The notes below the pieces were generated by a model. That model saw only the letters and a list, made by a program, of their open reading frames with translations. It was not told the DNA's origin and ran no database searches. The position numbers and the translations under genes are program-made. 64,000 nucleotides of DNA, taken from the NCBI RefSeq assembly GCF_003268815.1, contig NZ_QLSV01000005.1, positions 186,001 to 250,000 on the forward strand, in the 5' to 3' direction. This DNA is from Flavobacterium lacus. GTDB taxonomy: Bacteria; Bacteroidota; Bacteroidia; Flavobacteriales; Flavobacteriaceae. Below, piece by piece: positions 26,339 through 34,517 of this stretch (position 1 is the stretch's first letter; each line of letters opens with the position of its first letter).

Positions 26339-26881
26339 TTGCAAGACGAAAAAGCTTTTATAGAAGCGTTATTAAACCCTAATACGCAACAAAAATCCTT
26401 TCAGGAGTTGGTATCGCAGTATCAGCGACCGCTCTATGCACATATTCGTAATTTGGTTTTAAATCATGATGATGCTGATGATGTTTTGCAAAATACATTT
26501 GTAAAAGTATTCAGAAATTTAAATGGATTTAAAGGAGAAAGTAAACTTTTTTCGTGGATCTATCGAATTGCAACCAATGAGGCATTGACTTTTTTGCAAC
26601 AAAAAGCAAAACGATTTCAAACAACAAGCGAGGATTATTTACAACAACAAACCGAAAAAATGCAAGCCGATGACTATTTTGATGGTGATGAAATTCAGTT
26701 AAAATTACAAAAAGGCATTGCTCAACTCCCCGAAAAGCAACAACTAGTGTTTAAAATGAAATATTTTGAAGAATTAAAATATGAAGAAATATCAGAAATT
26801 TTAGGAACCACAGTAGGGGGCTTGAAAGCTTCCTATCACATAGCCGTTAAAAAAATTGAAGAATATTTATCGCATGATTAA
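26339..26881 (+). CDS. ECF-type RNA polymerase sigma factor
   Basis: 180 residues from a TTG start at 26339, which gives MQDEKAFIEALLNP. Region 2 (about 25-90) has YAHIRNLVLNHDDADDVLQNTFVKVFRN and SWIYRIATNEALTFL. Region 4 (about 120-175) has LPEKQQLVFKMKYFEELKYEEISEILGTTVGGLKASYHIAVKKIEEYL, the helix-turn-helix for the -35 element. Two genes for a membrane anchor protein and a secreted helical protein follow closely, forming a likely sigma/anti-sigma/sensor cassette. It probably controls an envelope-stress regulon and its own operon. Confidence 0.93.
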   Translation: MQDEKAFIEALLNPNTQQKSFQELVSQYQRPLYAHIRNLVLNHDDADDVLQNTFVKVFRNLNGFKGESKLFSWIYRIATNEALTFLQQKAKRFQTTSEDYLQQQTEKMQADDYFDGDEIQLKLQKGIAQLPEKQQLVFKMKYFEELKYEEISEILGTTVGGLKASYHIAVKKIEEYLSHD

Positions 26882-26911
26882 ACCATTTATGATTTTTAGA
26901 GTCAAACAAAC

Positions 26912-27325
26912 ATGAATCCAATAGATTTACATAAGCATCCAAAAATTAAAACTGGCTTTAAAGTTCCCGAAAATTACTTTGACGAACTTGAATCTAAAAT
27001 TTTGAGTCAGATTGATAACGAAGAGCCAAAAGTCATTCAACTTAAATCGTATCGAAAATACTGGTTTTCTGCTGTCGCTGCAGTTGTGATTTTGGCTGTA
27101 AGTATCCCGTTATATCAAAATTGGAAAATCAACTCTACTCCTCTTGATAACGAATCCATCGAACAATATTTGAGTTATCAAACAAATGTTTATACGGAAG
27201 ATATCATAAGTCACTTAGATGATTCAGACGTGATTTCCTTACAAAAAAAACAATCTTTAGAATCTGAAACAATTGAAAAATATTTGCTTGAAAGCGAATT
27301 GATAGAACAATATCTTATAGATTAA
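26912..27325 (+). CDS. Putative membrane anti-sigma factor with IEQYL repeats
   Basis: 137 residues. The N-terminal cytoplasmic part (1-47) starts MNPIDLHKHPKIKTGFKVPENYFDELESKIL, a pattern common beside flavobacterial ECF factors. One transmembrane helix lies at about 51-68. The outside part carries three copies of the short motif IEQYL/IEKYL (near 84, 120 and 131). It starts 30 bp after the sigma gene and is 11 bp before the next gene. Role as anti-sigma is inferred from position and topology. No zinc-binding ZAS motif is seen. Confidence 0.72.
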   Translation: MNPIDLHKHPKIKTGFKVPENYFDELESKILSQIDNEEPKVIQLKSYRKYWFSAVAAVVILAVSIPLYQNWKINSTPLDNESIEQYLSYQTNVYTEDIISHLDDSDVISLQKKQSLESETIEKYLLESELIEQYLID

Positions 27326-27336
27326 TAAAAAACACC

Positions 27337-27789
27337 ATGAAAAAAAGTTCCATTTATTCCATTCTTATTTGTTTGATTTTTGTGTCAATGAGTTTTGCTC
27401 AGGGCGGAAAAAGAGAGAAAATTAAAACATTAAAAACAGCATTTATTACTACTGAATTGTCTTTAACGCAACAAGAAGCAGAAAAATTTTGGCCTATTTA
27501 TAATGCTTTTGAAGAAAAGCAATTTGAATTACGCCATGAAAAAATGAAATCGTATATGAAACGAATGGATTCTGATTTAGATACAATGTCTGAAAAAGAA
27601 GCGTCAAATTTACTTGCTCAAATGGAAAACGTAGAAGAAGAAACGCATCAATTGAGAAAGAAATTAGTAGCTGATTTAAAAAGTGTAATTAGTTCACATA
27701 AAATCATCAAACTTAAAAAAGCGGAAGAAGATTTTAATCGAAATTTATTAAAACAATACCGTGAAAATCGCTCGACCAAACGAAATTAG
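27337..27789 (+). CDS. Secreted helical protein, sensor-of-ECF-sigma type (Spy/CpxP-like)
   Basis: 150 residues with a signal peptide (MKKSSIYSILICLIFVSMSFAQ). The mature part is charged and helical, with LSLTQQEAEKFWPIYNAFEEKQFELRHEK, a layout like periplasmic Spy/CpxP chaperones that use LTxxQ motifs. Flavobacterial relatives are annotated as sensors of ECF-type sigma factors because of this gene order. It may bind misfolded protein and relieve the anti-sigma protein. Its stop overlaps the stop of the convergent BNR gene in TTAG. Confidence 0.75.
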   Translation: MKKSSIYSILICLIFVSMSFAQGGKREKIKTLKTAFITTELSLTQQEAEKFWPIYNAFEEKQFELRHEKMKSYMKRMDSDLDTMSEKEASNLLAQMENVEEETHQLRKKLVADLKSVISSHKIIKLKKAEEDFNRNLLKQYRENRSTKRN

Positions 27790-28850
27790 TTTGACGTAAA
27801 TTTTATTTTGATAATCTTATTCTTTCCGGCAGCAATGGCATTTCGTTCATTAATGAATCGAATGGTATGCAAGTTTTTTTCATCGCTGATTTTTTTCCAA
27901 AAATTACCGCTATCGTCAGAAAAATAGATTCCTTGAGGACCAACACTAACCGTTAAAAGCCCACCCGATTCAGGCACGAATTGAATGCAGGAAGTATAAC
28001 CAAACCCTTCTCCATCTGAAATTAAAGCCCAAGTTTGTCCGCTATTAATTGTTAAAGCTTTATTTTTAGAATTTTCATCTTGATTTTCATAATCTCCACC
28101 AGCGATTATTCCGATTGTATCATTGTAAAAATCGGCTGTAAAAATTCCTGCCATAGGTTTTCCTTGATTCATTGGAGTGTCGAATACCGACCATGTTTTA
28201 CCTTTGTCATTTGAAAAGAAAACTCTTGCTTTGGTTCCTCCGGTCACAATCCAAGTATTATTACCTTTTACAACTAAACTACTGTTACTAGCAGCAAAAC
28301 CGGCTTCTCCTGACACTAATTTAGGCAAATCTGAACACGGAACTTTTGTCCATGTACTCCCACCATCTCTAGTGATTACAACAGAGAGACATCCATTTTG
28401 TGGATCGCCCATAGCAATTCCTTCATAATCATTCCAAAATTGAATTCCGTTATAAAAAGCGTTGAGATGATTATCTTCAAAAACCTTAGTAATCAAATTA
28501 TCCTTTTTTGAAATTTGATAAATTACCGCTGGTTTCTCGGTACTAATCAAAAATATAGATGAGCTGTTTTTAGCTATTCCTCTAAAATGAGGATTAACTG
28601 AATCCAAAGTAATCTGACCAATATATTTTTTTGATTTATCAAAGGTACAATAACCATAAGTGCCTTTATCCGTTGCATACCAAACTTTATCTTTTTCTAA
28701 AGTAATGGCTCTAACACTCATCGAATCAATTAAAAGCGTATCAATCTCAACTCCGGTAAAGGGTGCTCGTAAATTTGGCTTTGGTTTTTTTTCAACAGTA
28801 GTACAAGAAACTAAAAAGATTAAAAGGAGAATTTCACAAATTTTACGCAT
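27786..28850 (-). CDS. BNR/YCF48-like beta-propeller lipoprotein
   Basis: 354 residues with a lipoprotein signal ending FLVSC (Cys16). The mature protein contains repeats with Asp-box character: SKDKGKTWSVFD-like stretches such as SNDKGKTWSVFD, TRDGGSTWTKVP, TINSGQTWALI and SDDSGNFWKKI. This is the pattern of sialidase/YCF48-like propellers. Such proteins in Bacteroidota are often called oxidoreductases, but no redox cofactor motif is visible. Probably a surface or periplasmic binding protein. Divergent from the Ser-rich secreted protein gene. Confidence 0.82.
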   Translation of the reverse strand: MRKICEILLLIFLVSCTTVEKKPKPNLRAPFTGVEIDTLLIDSMSVRAITLEKDKVWYATDKGTYGYCTFDKSKKYIGQITLDSVNPHFRGIAKNSSSIFLISTEKPAVIYQISKKDNLITKVFEDNHLNAFYNGIQFWNDYEGIAMGDPQNGCLSVVITRDGGSTWTKVPCSDLPKLVSGEAGFAASNSSLVVKGNNTWIVTGGTKARVFFSNDKGKTWSVFDTPMNQGKPMAGIFTADFYNDTIGIIAGGDYENQDENSKNKALTINSGQTWALISDGEGFGYTSCIQFVPESGGLLTVSVGPQGIYFSDDSGNFWKKISDEKNLHTIRFINERNAIAAGKNKIIKIKFTSN

Positions 28851-28945
28851 TTTACTAAAAATTTATACAAATATAGAAACAAAATTATTTTTTTTCAAGT
28901 ACTTTTTTACAATATATTCTTATTAAAAAATTATCAAAAAAAGTA

Positions 28946-28961
28946 TTGGCACAAAAATTGT
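28946..28961 (+). promoter_or_regulatory. Sigma-54-like -24/-12 promoter
   Basis: TTGGCAC (28946-28952), five A, TTGT (28958-28961). This matches the RpoN consensus TTGGCAC-N5-TTGC except for the final base, with exact GG to G(C) spacing. It lies 53 bp before the ATG of the secreted Ser/Pro-rich protein. No housekeeping TAnnTTTG element is seen there. Confidence 0.5.
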
Positions 28962-29014
28962 ATAATGATTAAAAGAAAAGTTAGCTACACTATAAACTTT
29001 AAATACTCAACGTT

Positions 29015-30433
29015 ATGAAAACTACATTATTAACCCTTTGTGTTTTGTTTGTCGGGATGACAAGTATAAATGCCCAAGATAGAACCACTGTGCGAGCAAA
29101 TTCTATTGATATTAGCGATAACTTAGATTTGAGAGCTGTTGCCCACATTTTTGGTGAAGCTTCGAATTTAGAAGATTTTGAAAGAAGATTAAATGATCCT
29201 TCAAATCCTATTTCTAATTTAGATTTAAACAATGATAATCAAGTTGATTATTTGCGTGTGATTGAAGTAGTGGAAAACGGAACACATTTAATCATTGTTC
29301 AATCTGTTTTAGGGAGAGATATGTTTCAAGATGTTGCGACTGTTGAAGTTGAAAGAGACCGCAATAACAATGTTCAAGTTCAAGTTGTGGGAGATGTTTA
29401 TATGTATGGATCAAATTATATTTATGAGCCAATTTATATTCACAGACCAATCATTTTTAATACGTTTTGGGTACATTCCTATCGACCGTATTACTCTTCC
29501 TGGTATTGGGGTTATTATCCGACCTATTATTATGCTTGGAATCCTTGGCCAATCTTTCGATACAGAAATCATGTAAATGTTTTTGTAAATGTAAATAACA
29601 CTTGTCATTATGTTAATCACAGAAGAAGTGCAAGAGCCTTTGCAATGCACCAAACAAGGAGATCTAATTATTATGAAACGCAACATCCTACCCGATCGTT
29701 TTCAACGCGAAACAATGGTGTTAACAATAGATATGAATTAACGCAAACCAGAGCCACCAGAAGTCAAGGCAACAATTCTAATTATTCGGTAGGAGGCACT
29801 AGAAACAATCAACTTTCTGAAGCTTCATATACTGGAACCAGAAACAATGACGTACGTGCAAATGTAAATCAAGGTAGTACCAGAGTACAAAGCAATGGAT
29901 CAATACGTTCTAATGATATGGCGATTAATACACCCAGAAATTCAGTTGGTTCTACAAAAGGCAATACAAGAAGTTCCGAAATTAGAAGTAATAATTTTGC
30001 AACGATTGAAAATTCAACTCCAAGAGTGAGAAATAATTCTTCCTCAGCAAGTCCGATATTGTCAACGCCGAGAAACACACCAAGATCCAGTGCTTATACT
30101 TCTGGAAGTTCTAGTAATGTTCCAAAAGTAGAATCTACACCACGTTCTTCCTCTAGTCAAATGAGTACACCCAGAAATACATCTATTCCAAAATCACAAT
30201 ATACGCCAAGTTCTTCTTCAAGTCAAATAAGCACACCAAGAAGTTTTCCGGCTCCAAAAGTGCAATCGACTCCACGTTCTTCTTCCGGTCAAATAAGTAC
30301 ACCGAGAAGTTCTTCGGCTCCAAAAGTACAATCGGCTCCACGATCTACTTCAAGCCAAATGAGTACCCCAAGAAGTTCTGGTTCTTCTAGATCTGCTAGC
30401 TCAGGTACTGGAAGTTCTGCAAGAAGAGGTTAA
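29015..30433 (+). CDS. Secreted protein with EF-hand-like loop, aromatic middle and 22-residue Ser/Pro tandem repeats
   Basis: 472 residues with a signal peptide (1-20, ending SINAQ). Residues 30-130 form a conserved domain found in many Bacteroidota secreted proteins, with the calcium-loop-like sequence DLNNDNQVDYLRV (about 71-83). Residues 130-190 are very rich in Tyr, Trp and His (YRPYYSSWYWGYYPTYYY). From about 230 on it is Ser/Thr/Asn/Arg-rich and disordered, and the end has about four repeats of a 22-residue unit (consensus PKVQSTPRSSSSQxSTPR). No enzyme motif. It may be a wall- or surface-associated structural protein. The candidate promoter is sigma-54-like. Terminator follows. Confidence 0.8.
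   Translation: MKTTLLTLCVLFVGMTSINAQDRTTVRANSIDISDNLDLRAVAHIFGEASNLEDFERRLNDPSNPISNLDLNNDNQVDYLRVIEVVENGTHLIIVQSVLGRDMFQDVATVEVERDRNNNVQVQVVGDVYMYGSNYIYEPIYIHRPIIFNTFWVHSYRPYYSSWYWGYYPTYYYAWNPWPIFRYRNHVNVFVNVNNTCHYVNHRRSARAFAMHQTRRSNYYETQHPTRSFSTRNNGVNNRYELTQTRATRSQGNNSNYSVGGTRNNQLSEASYTGTRNNDVRANVNQGSTRVQSNGSIRSNDMAINTPRNSVGSTKGNTRSSEIRSNNFATIENSTPRVRNNSSSASPILSTPRNTPRSSAYTSGSSSNVPKVESTPRSSSSQMSTPRNTSIPKSQYTPSSSSSQISTPRSFPAPKVQSTPRSSSGQISTPRSSSAPKVQSAPRSTSSQMSTPRSSGSSRSASSGTGSSARRG
30122..30385 (+). repeat. Four tandem 66-bp in-frame repeats
   Basis: Units start at 30122, 30188, 30254 and 30320, each beginning CCAAAA, exactly 66 bp apart. They encode PK(V/S)..(S/Y)(T/A)P(R/S)S(S/T)S(S/G)Q(M/I)STPR. 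The copies differ at many bases, so they are old rather than recent duplicates. Confidence 0.85.
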
Positions 30434-30452
30434 GTTTAAGTTATACAATTAC

Positions 30453-30491
30453 AAAAAGCAGCAAAATCAAAATTGAGATTGCTGCTTTTTT
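30453..30491 (+). terminator. Intrinsic terminator after the Ser/Pro-rich protein gene
   Basis: Stem AAAAAGCAGCAA / TTGCTGCTTTTT, followed by T residues. Confidence 0.85.
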
Positions 30492-30635
30492 CTATAAAAA
30501 CTTTTTTATACTTTAGAAAGTAGTTGAAGAGCACTGAAGAAAGAACAAAAGAAAAAAGTATTGCTCTTTAAATCAGAAAAGTTAAGGATGCAATAATGTA
30601 TTTTGTAGAAATTATCAGTAAAGACATTTGAGAAA

Positions 30636-30666
30636 ACAAAAAAACCACCTGAAAAACAGATGGTTT
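30636..30666 (-). terminator. Intrinsic terminator of the tRNA cluster
   Basis: On the minus strand, stem AAACCATCTG / CAGGTGGTTT with one U-G pair and loop TTTTT, followed by further T. It begins 5 bases after the tRNA-Arg 3' end. Confidence 0.8.
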
Positions 30667-30670
30667 GATG

Positions 30671-30744
30671 TGACCCAGTCAGGATTCGAACCTGAGACCT
30701 ACTGCTTAGAAGGCAGTTGCTCTATCCAGCTGAGCTACTGGGCC
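30671..30744 (-). tRNA. tRNA-Arg (TCT)
   Basis: 74-nt cloverleaf. Acceptor GGCCCAG pairs with CTGGGTC, discriminator A. The anticodon loop CTTCTAA is closed by ACTGC/GCAGT, so the anticodon is TCT, which reads AGA/AGG. The T loop is GGTTCGAATCC. CCA is not encoded. Last gene of the three-tRNA cluster. Confidence 0.97.
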
Positions 30745-30749
30745 ATTCG

Positions 30750-30824
30750 TCGGGGTGGCAGGATTCGAACCTGCGGCCTCCTGCTCCCAAAGCAGGCGCG
30801 ATAACCGGGCTACGCTACACCCCG
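30750..30824 (-). tRNA. tRNA-Pro (TGG)
   Basis: 75-nt cloverleaf. Acceptor CGGGGTG pairs with CACCCCG, discriminator A. The anticodon loop TTTGGGA is closed by CCTGC/GCAGG, so the anticodon is TGG. The T loop is GGTTCGAATCC. Middle gene, 5 bases from tRNA-Arg. Confidence 0.97.
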
Positions 30825-30832
30825 AAAAAAAG

Positions 30833-30916
30833 CGGAGAGACAGGGACTCGAACCCTGGCGACAGTTACCCGTCGACAGATTAGCAATCTGCTCCGTTACC
30901 ACTCCGGCACCTCTCC
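30833..30916 (-). tRNA. tRNA-Ser (GCT)
   Basis: 84-nt class II tRNA with a long variable arm. Acceptor GGAGAGG pairs with TCTCTCC, discriminator G. The anticodon loop TTGCTAA gives GCT, reading AGC/AGT. First gene of the cluster. Confidence 0.96.
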
Positions 30917-30949
30917 TATTCTGCAAAGAACTTAGCTTTTTTGCGGTTG

Positions 30950-30980
30950 CAAATGTAGCTTTTCATTCTTTAGTTTACAA
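30950..30980 (-). promoter_or_regulatory. Promoter of the tRNA Ser-Pro-Arg cluster
   Basis: On the minus strand, TTG (30980-30978), 20 bp, TACATTTG (30957-30950), about 33 bp before the tRNA-Ser 5' end. Confidence 0.65.
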
Positions 30981-31206
30981 GTATTTATACTATTTTTTTG
31001 ATAATTATTTTGCTTTTGTTTAAAATGACTTCAAAGTCAAATACATAGACAAAATATTGAAAAATTAAATTTGTACGACTTTAGCAGTAAATCATAACTA
31101 TTAAATATGCCTTTTTAAACTTAAAAATTACAAAAAATATAATTTATGTGCTAAAAATAGCTGTAAAATAGTTAATTTCGCAATCTAAACAAACATATAC
31201 TAGGTT

Positions 31207-32385
31207 ATGAATAAAAAAGTAGTCATTGTTTCTGCAGTTAGAACACCTATTGGTAGCTTTATGGGAGGTTTATCCACTGTTACTGCGCCACAATTAGGAG
31301 CAATTGCCATTCAAGGTGCATTAGCAAAAATAAATTTAGATCCAAAATTGGTTGATGAAGTTTTAATGGGTAACGTGGTGCAAGCCGGAGTTGGTCAGGC
31401 TCCTGCTAGACAAGCTGCCATTTTAGCCGGATTACCAAACACTGTTCCATGTACAACTGTGAACAAAGTATGTGCCTCTGGAATGAAAGCCGTTATGCAA
31501 GGTGCACAAGCCATACAATCTGGTGATTCCGAAGTGGTGGTTGCCGGCGGTATGGAAAACATGAGTTTAATTCCGCACTACATTCATTTGCGAAATGGCT
31601 ATAAATTTGGACCAACATCAATGGTAGACGGAATGCAAAAAGACGGATTAACGGATGCGTATGACAACAATGCCATGGGTGTGAGTGCAGATTTGTGTGC
31701 GTCAGAATATAAAATTTCAAGAGAGGAACAAGATGCTTTCGCTATTCAATCGTATGAACGTTCGGCCAAAGCATGGTCTGAAGGAAAATTTGATTCGGAA
31801 ATTGTTCCGGTATCCGTTCCACAACGAAGAGGCGAGCCAATAATTATTTCAAAAGACGAAGAATTTTCGAATGTAAAATTAGATAAAATACCGGGTTTAA
31901 ATCCTGCTTTCACTAAAGAAGGAACAGTTACCGCAGCAAATGCCTCAACCATAAACGACGGTGCAGCGGCTTTAATTTTAATGAGTGAAGAAAAAGCACT
32001 TTCGCTAGGATTAAAACCATTAGCCTACATTAAAAGCTATGCAGATGCAGCACATGAACCGAAATGGTTTACAACTGCTCCGGCAAAAGCATTACCTAAG
32101 GCGTTAGCCAAATCTGGTTTTTCAATTAATGACGTTGATTTTTTTGAATTTAATGAAGCGTTTGCCGTAGTTGGTCTAGCTAATGCAAAAATTTTAGGTC
32201 TTGATGGTTCAAAAATAAATGTAAATGGTGGTGCCGTATCATTAGGTCATCCACTGGGTTGCTCGGGTGCAAGAATTATTGTTACTTTGCTAAATGTATT
32301 ACAACAAAACAATGCTAAACTTGGAGCTGCTGCAATTTGCAACGGTGGCGGTGGTGCGTCAGCAATTGTAATAGAAAGAGCATAA
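31207..32385 (+). CDS. Acetyl-CoA C-acyltransferase (thiolase)
   Basis: 392-residue thiolase, which condenses two acetyl-CoA or cleaves 3-ketoacyl-CoA. The acylated nucleophile is Cys89 in [27 protein letters not shown] holds the catalytic His (about 348) and [13 protein letters not shown] the second Cys (about 378). It resembles the AtoB/PhaA acetoacetyl-CoA type, though degradative use in fatty-acid or branched-chain catabolism is possible. An NlpC/P60 gene follows by 18 bp. Confidence 0.95.
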   Translation: MNKKVVIVSAVRTPIGSFMGGLSTVTAPQLGAIAIQGALAKINLDPKLVDEVLMGNVVQAGVGQAPARQAAILAGLPNTVPCTTVNKVCASGMKAVMQGAQAIQSGDSEVVVAGGMENMSLIPHYIHLRNGYKFGPTSMVDGMQKDGLTDAYDNNAMGVSADLCASEYKISREEQDAFAIQSYERSAKAWSEGKFDSEIVPVSVPQRRGEPIIISKDEEFSNVKLDKIPGLNPAFTKEGTVTAANASTINDGAAALILMSEEKALSLGLKPLAYIKSYADAAHEPKWFTTAPAKALPKALAKSGFSINDVDFFEFNEAFAVVGLANAKILGLDGSKINVNGGAVSLGHPLGCSGARIIVTLLNVLQQNNAKLGAAAICNGGGGASAIVIERA

Positions 32386-32403
32386 CCAGTAACACTATTT
32401 TTC

Positions 32404-33165
32404 ATGTACGGAATCTGCAATTTAGCCATCATTCCACTTAGAATAGAACCCAATGACCGAAGCGAACAAGTTTCGCAAGTATTGTTTGGTGAACATTTCG
32501 AAATTCTCGAACAACTCAAACAATGGTTTAAAGTTCGTTTGCAGTATGATAATTATGAGGGTTGGATAGACTCCAAACAATGTCAGATTATTTCGGAAAG
32601 TGATTTCCATGAAATTTCTAATTGTGCTCAAATTTTAAATTATGATTTAGTCGAATACGTAACAACTATAGATGATTCGCTTATTCCAATTCCGATTGGT
32701 GCTTCCGTATCATTTTTAAATTTCGAAGGAATCAACAAAAATAACTTTGAGTTTGAAGGATTGAAAGTTACTGGAATAAAACCTAAAAATAATTTGATTA
32801 AAACCGCTTTTCTGTATTTGAATGCTCCCTATCTTTGGGGTGGCAAAACACCCTTTGGGATTGATTGTTCAGGTTTTACACAGATGGTTTATAAACTTAA
32901 CGGACACAAACTGCTGCGTGATGCCTCTCAGCAATCTACTCAAGGTGAAGCGTTGAGCTTTATTGAAGAAAGTGAACCGGGCGATTTAGCTTTCTTTGAT
33001 AATGAAGAAGGAAAAATTATTCATGTTGGTATTATTATGAATGACAATTACATCATTCACGCCAGTGGTAAAGTTAGGATTGACCGTTTAGATCACCTAG
33101 GAATTTATAATGCGGAGACAAATCGTCATACACATAAACTTAGAGTTATTAAAAAAATTATATAA
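32404..33165 (+). CDS. NlpC/P60 (C40) cell-wall peptidase with SH3 domain
   Basis: 253 residues. An SH3-like region (about 1-125, ILEQLKQWFKVRLQYDNYEGWID) precedes the NlpC/P60 catalytic domain (about 130-250): Cys155 in FGIDCSGFTQ, His207 in IIHVGI and a polar third residue in YIIHASGKV. Such enzymes cut the D-Glu to diaminopimelate bond in peptidoglycan stems. No clear signal peptide is present, so it may act on recycled muropeptides in the cytoplasm or be exported in another way. Shares a transcript with the thiolase. Confidence 0.9.
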   Translation: MYGICNLAIIPLRIEPNDRSEQVSQVLFGEHFEILEQLKQWFKVRLQYDNYEGWIDSKQCQIISESDFHEISNCAQILNYDLVEYVTTIDDSLIPIPIGASVSFLNFEGINKNNFEFEGLKVTGIKPKNNLIKTAFLYLNAPYLWGGKTPFGIDCSGFTQMVYKLNGHKLLRDASQQSTQGEALSFIEESEPGDLAFFDNEEGKIIHVGIIMNDNYIIHASGKVRIDRLDHLGIYNAETNRHTHKLRVIKKII

Positions 33166-33191
33166 AAAAATCCCGAGAAATCGGGATTTTT
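33166..33191. terminator. Bidirectional intrinsic terminator
   Basis: Stem AAAATCCCGA / TCGGGATTTT with loop GAAA, A-tract before and T-tract after, between convergent genes. It should work on both strands. Confidence 0.87.
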
Positions 33192-33217
33192 ACTTTTTTT
33201 ATCAAATTGTCATTTGA

Positions 33218-34489
33218 CTAGTTCATAGTTGCTTTCAAAGCTTTATACTTATCTGTCATATCTAATGAAGTATAAACATTTAAAAGGGTTTGTTTTGCTT
33301 CAATGTTACCAGGTTCTAACTCAACAACTTTTTCCAAGTAGGGTAATGCAACTCTAAATACTTTTTCTCTTTCTCCTTTTAATTCATCGTAACGCTTATT
33401 GTCTTTGGCAGAATTTCCTAAAGTATTCATTTCCTCAACAATTTTGACGTCAACATCTAACTTTAAAATGGCTAAATTTAAATAGGCATTTGAATATTTC
33501 GGGTTTAACTCAATGGCCTTTAGATAATATTTTTCTGCTTCAGCTTCATTTTTTGATGTTCCTGCAATTACTCCTAAATTATAATATAAATCCGCATCAT
33601 TAGGTGATTTTCGCAAAACCTCTTCAATCACTCTTTTGTAAGAAGTATAATCTTTGGCTTCCAAATATAAATTTGCTTCTGTTAATGCCAAAGATGTATC
33701 TTCAGGATTATCTTTTTTAGCATCGATAATGGCTTGTAAAGCCTTCTCTTTCTGTCCTTTTTCAACTAAAATTAGAGCATAATTTTTATAAATCTCTCCT
33801 CTTTTAGAAGGGATTTTTTCATCCCTAGGATCGGTATGAAGTTTCATTTTTACGGAACCATCCCTATCTTGCTTAGAATTAAAAGACTCCTCTAAACCAT
33901 TTAAAACACTTTTGGCATAATAAGCAACACCTTTGCCGGAATAATTCAATTCTTTTAACTTTTCATAATGCGAAAGAGCTAAATCATAATCTTTTCCATT
34001 AACGGCACTACCGGCTGCATAATAAAGGTAAATTGTGTCTTTTGGACTCAAGCTGTAAGCATCATACAATTTTTCTGCACTTTCTTTAAATCTTTTTTCA
34101 TCACTATCTTTAACTGCAGAAGTTACTAATTTGTTTTTTACATCTATCAAAGATTGTTCCGCTTGAACAGAATATTTTTGCTTTCCAATTTTTTTCTCTG
34201 TAGACAACAATTCTTGATACGATTTTGCCGCGGCTTTTAAATTCTTGCCTGCTTCCATGTTTTTATTTGCCAATTCTAGCAAAGCATTACCTTTTAGGAA
34301 ATAAAATTGGGCTTTTTCTTGGTCACTTGCACTACCAATGACACCTTCTGCTGCTGCCAAAGCATTTTTAACAGCAGTTGGTTCAAAGTTTTTAATTGCT
34401 TTTTCTAACGCTTTCAATTGATCTTTTTGAGCATAACCGCCCAAACTCAACATCAAAGCAAAAGCTGAAATGATGTATCTACTTTTCAT
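33218..34489 (-). CDS. Secreted TPR-repeat protein
   Basis: 423 residues with a signal peptide (MKSRYIISAFALMLSLGGYAQ). Several tetratricopeptide repeats are visible, for example DADLYYNLGVIAGTSKNEAEAEKYYLKAIELNP followed by SNAYLNLAILKLD. It probably acts as a periplasmic or outer-membrane scaffold. It lies 28 bp after gyrA on the same strand, so both may be on one mRNA. The partner is unknown. Confidence 0.85.
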   Translation of the reverse strand: MKSRYIISAFALMLSLGGYAQKDQLKALEKAIKNFEPTAVKNALAAAEGVIGSASDQEKAQFYFLKGNALLELANKNMEAGKNLKAAAKSYQELLSTEKKIGKQKYSVQAEQSLIDVKNKLVTSAVKDSDEKRFKESAEKLYDAYSLSPKDTIYLYYAAGSAVNGKDYDLALSHYEKLKELNYSGKGVAYYAKSVLNGLEESFNSKQDRDGSVKMKLHTDPRDEKIPSKRGEIYKNYALILVEKGQKEKALQAIIDAKKDNPEDTSLALTEANLYLEAKDYTSYKRVIEEVLRKSPNDADLYYNLGVIAGTSKNEAEAEKYYLKAIELNPKYSNAYLNLAILKLDVDVKIVEEMNTLGNSAKDNKRYDELKGEREKVFRVALPYLEKVVELEPGNIEAKQTLLNVYTSLDMTDKYKALKATMN

Positions 34490-34517
34490 TGTAAATCTAA
34501 TTTTAGTTACTATTTAT

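Noticed and set aside
27786..28850. Oxidoreductase
   Set aside because: The name is used for relatives, but no nucleotide- or cofactor-binding motif is visible; the Asp-box propeller pattern fits better.
30122..30385. CRISPR array
   Set aside because: Repeats are contiguous 66-bp coding units without spacers and no cas gene is near.
30717..30935. 72-residue open frame across the tRNA cluster
   Set aside because: It is the complement of tRNA-Arg, Pro and Ser and has no protein features.
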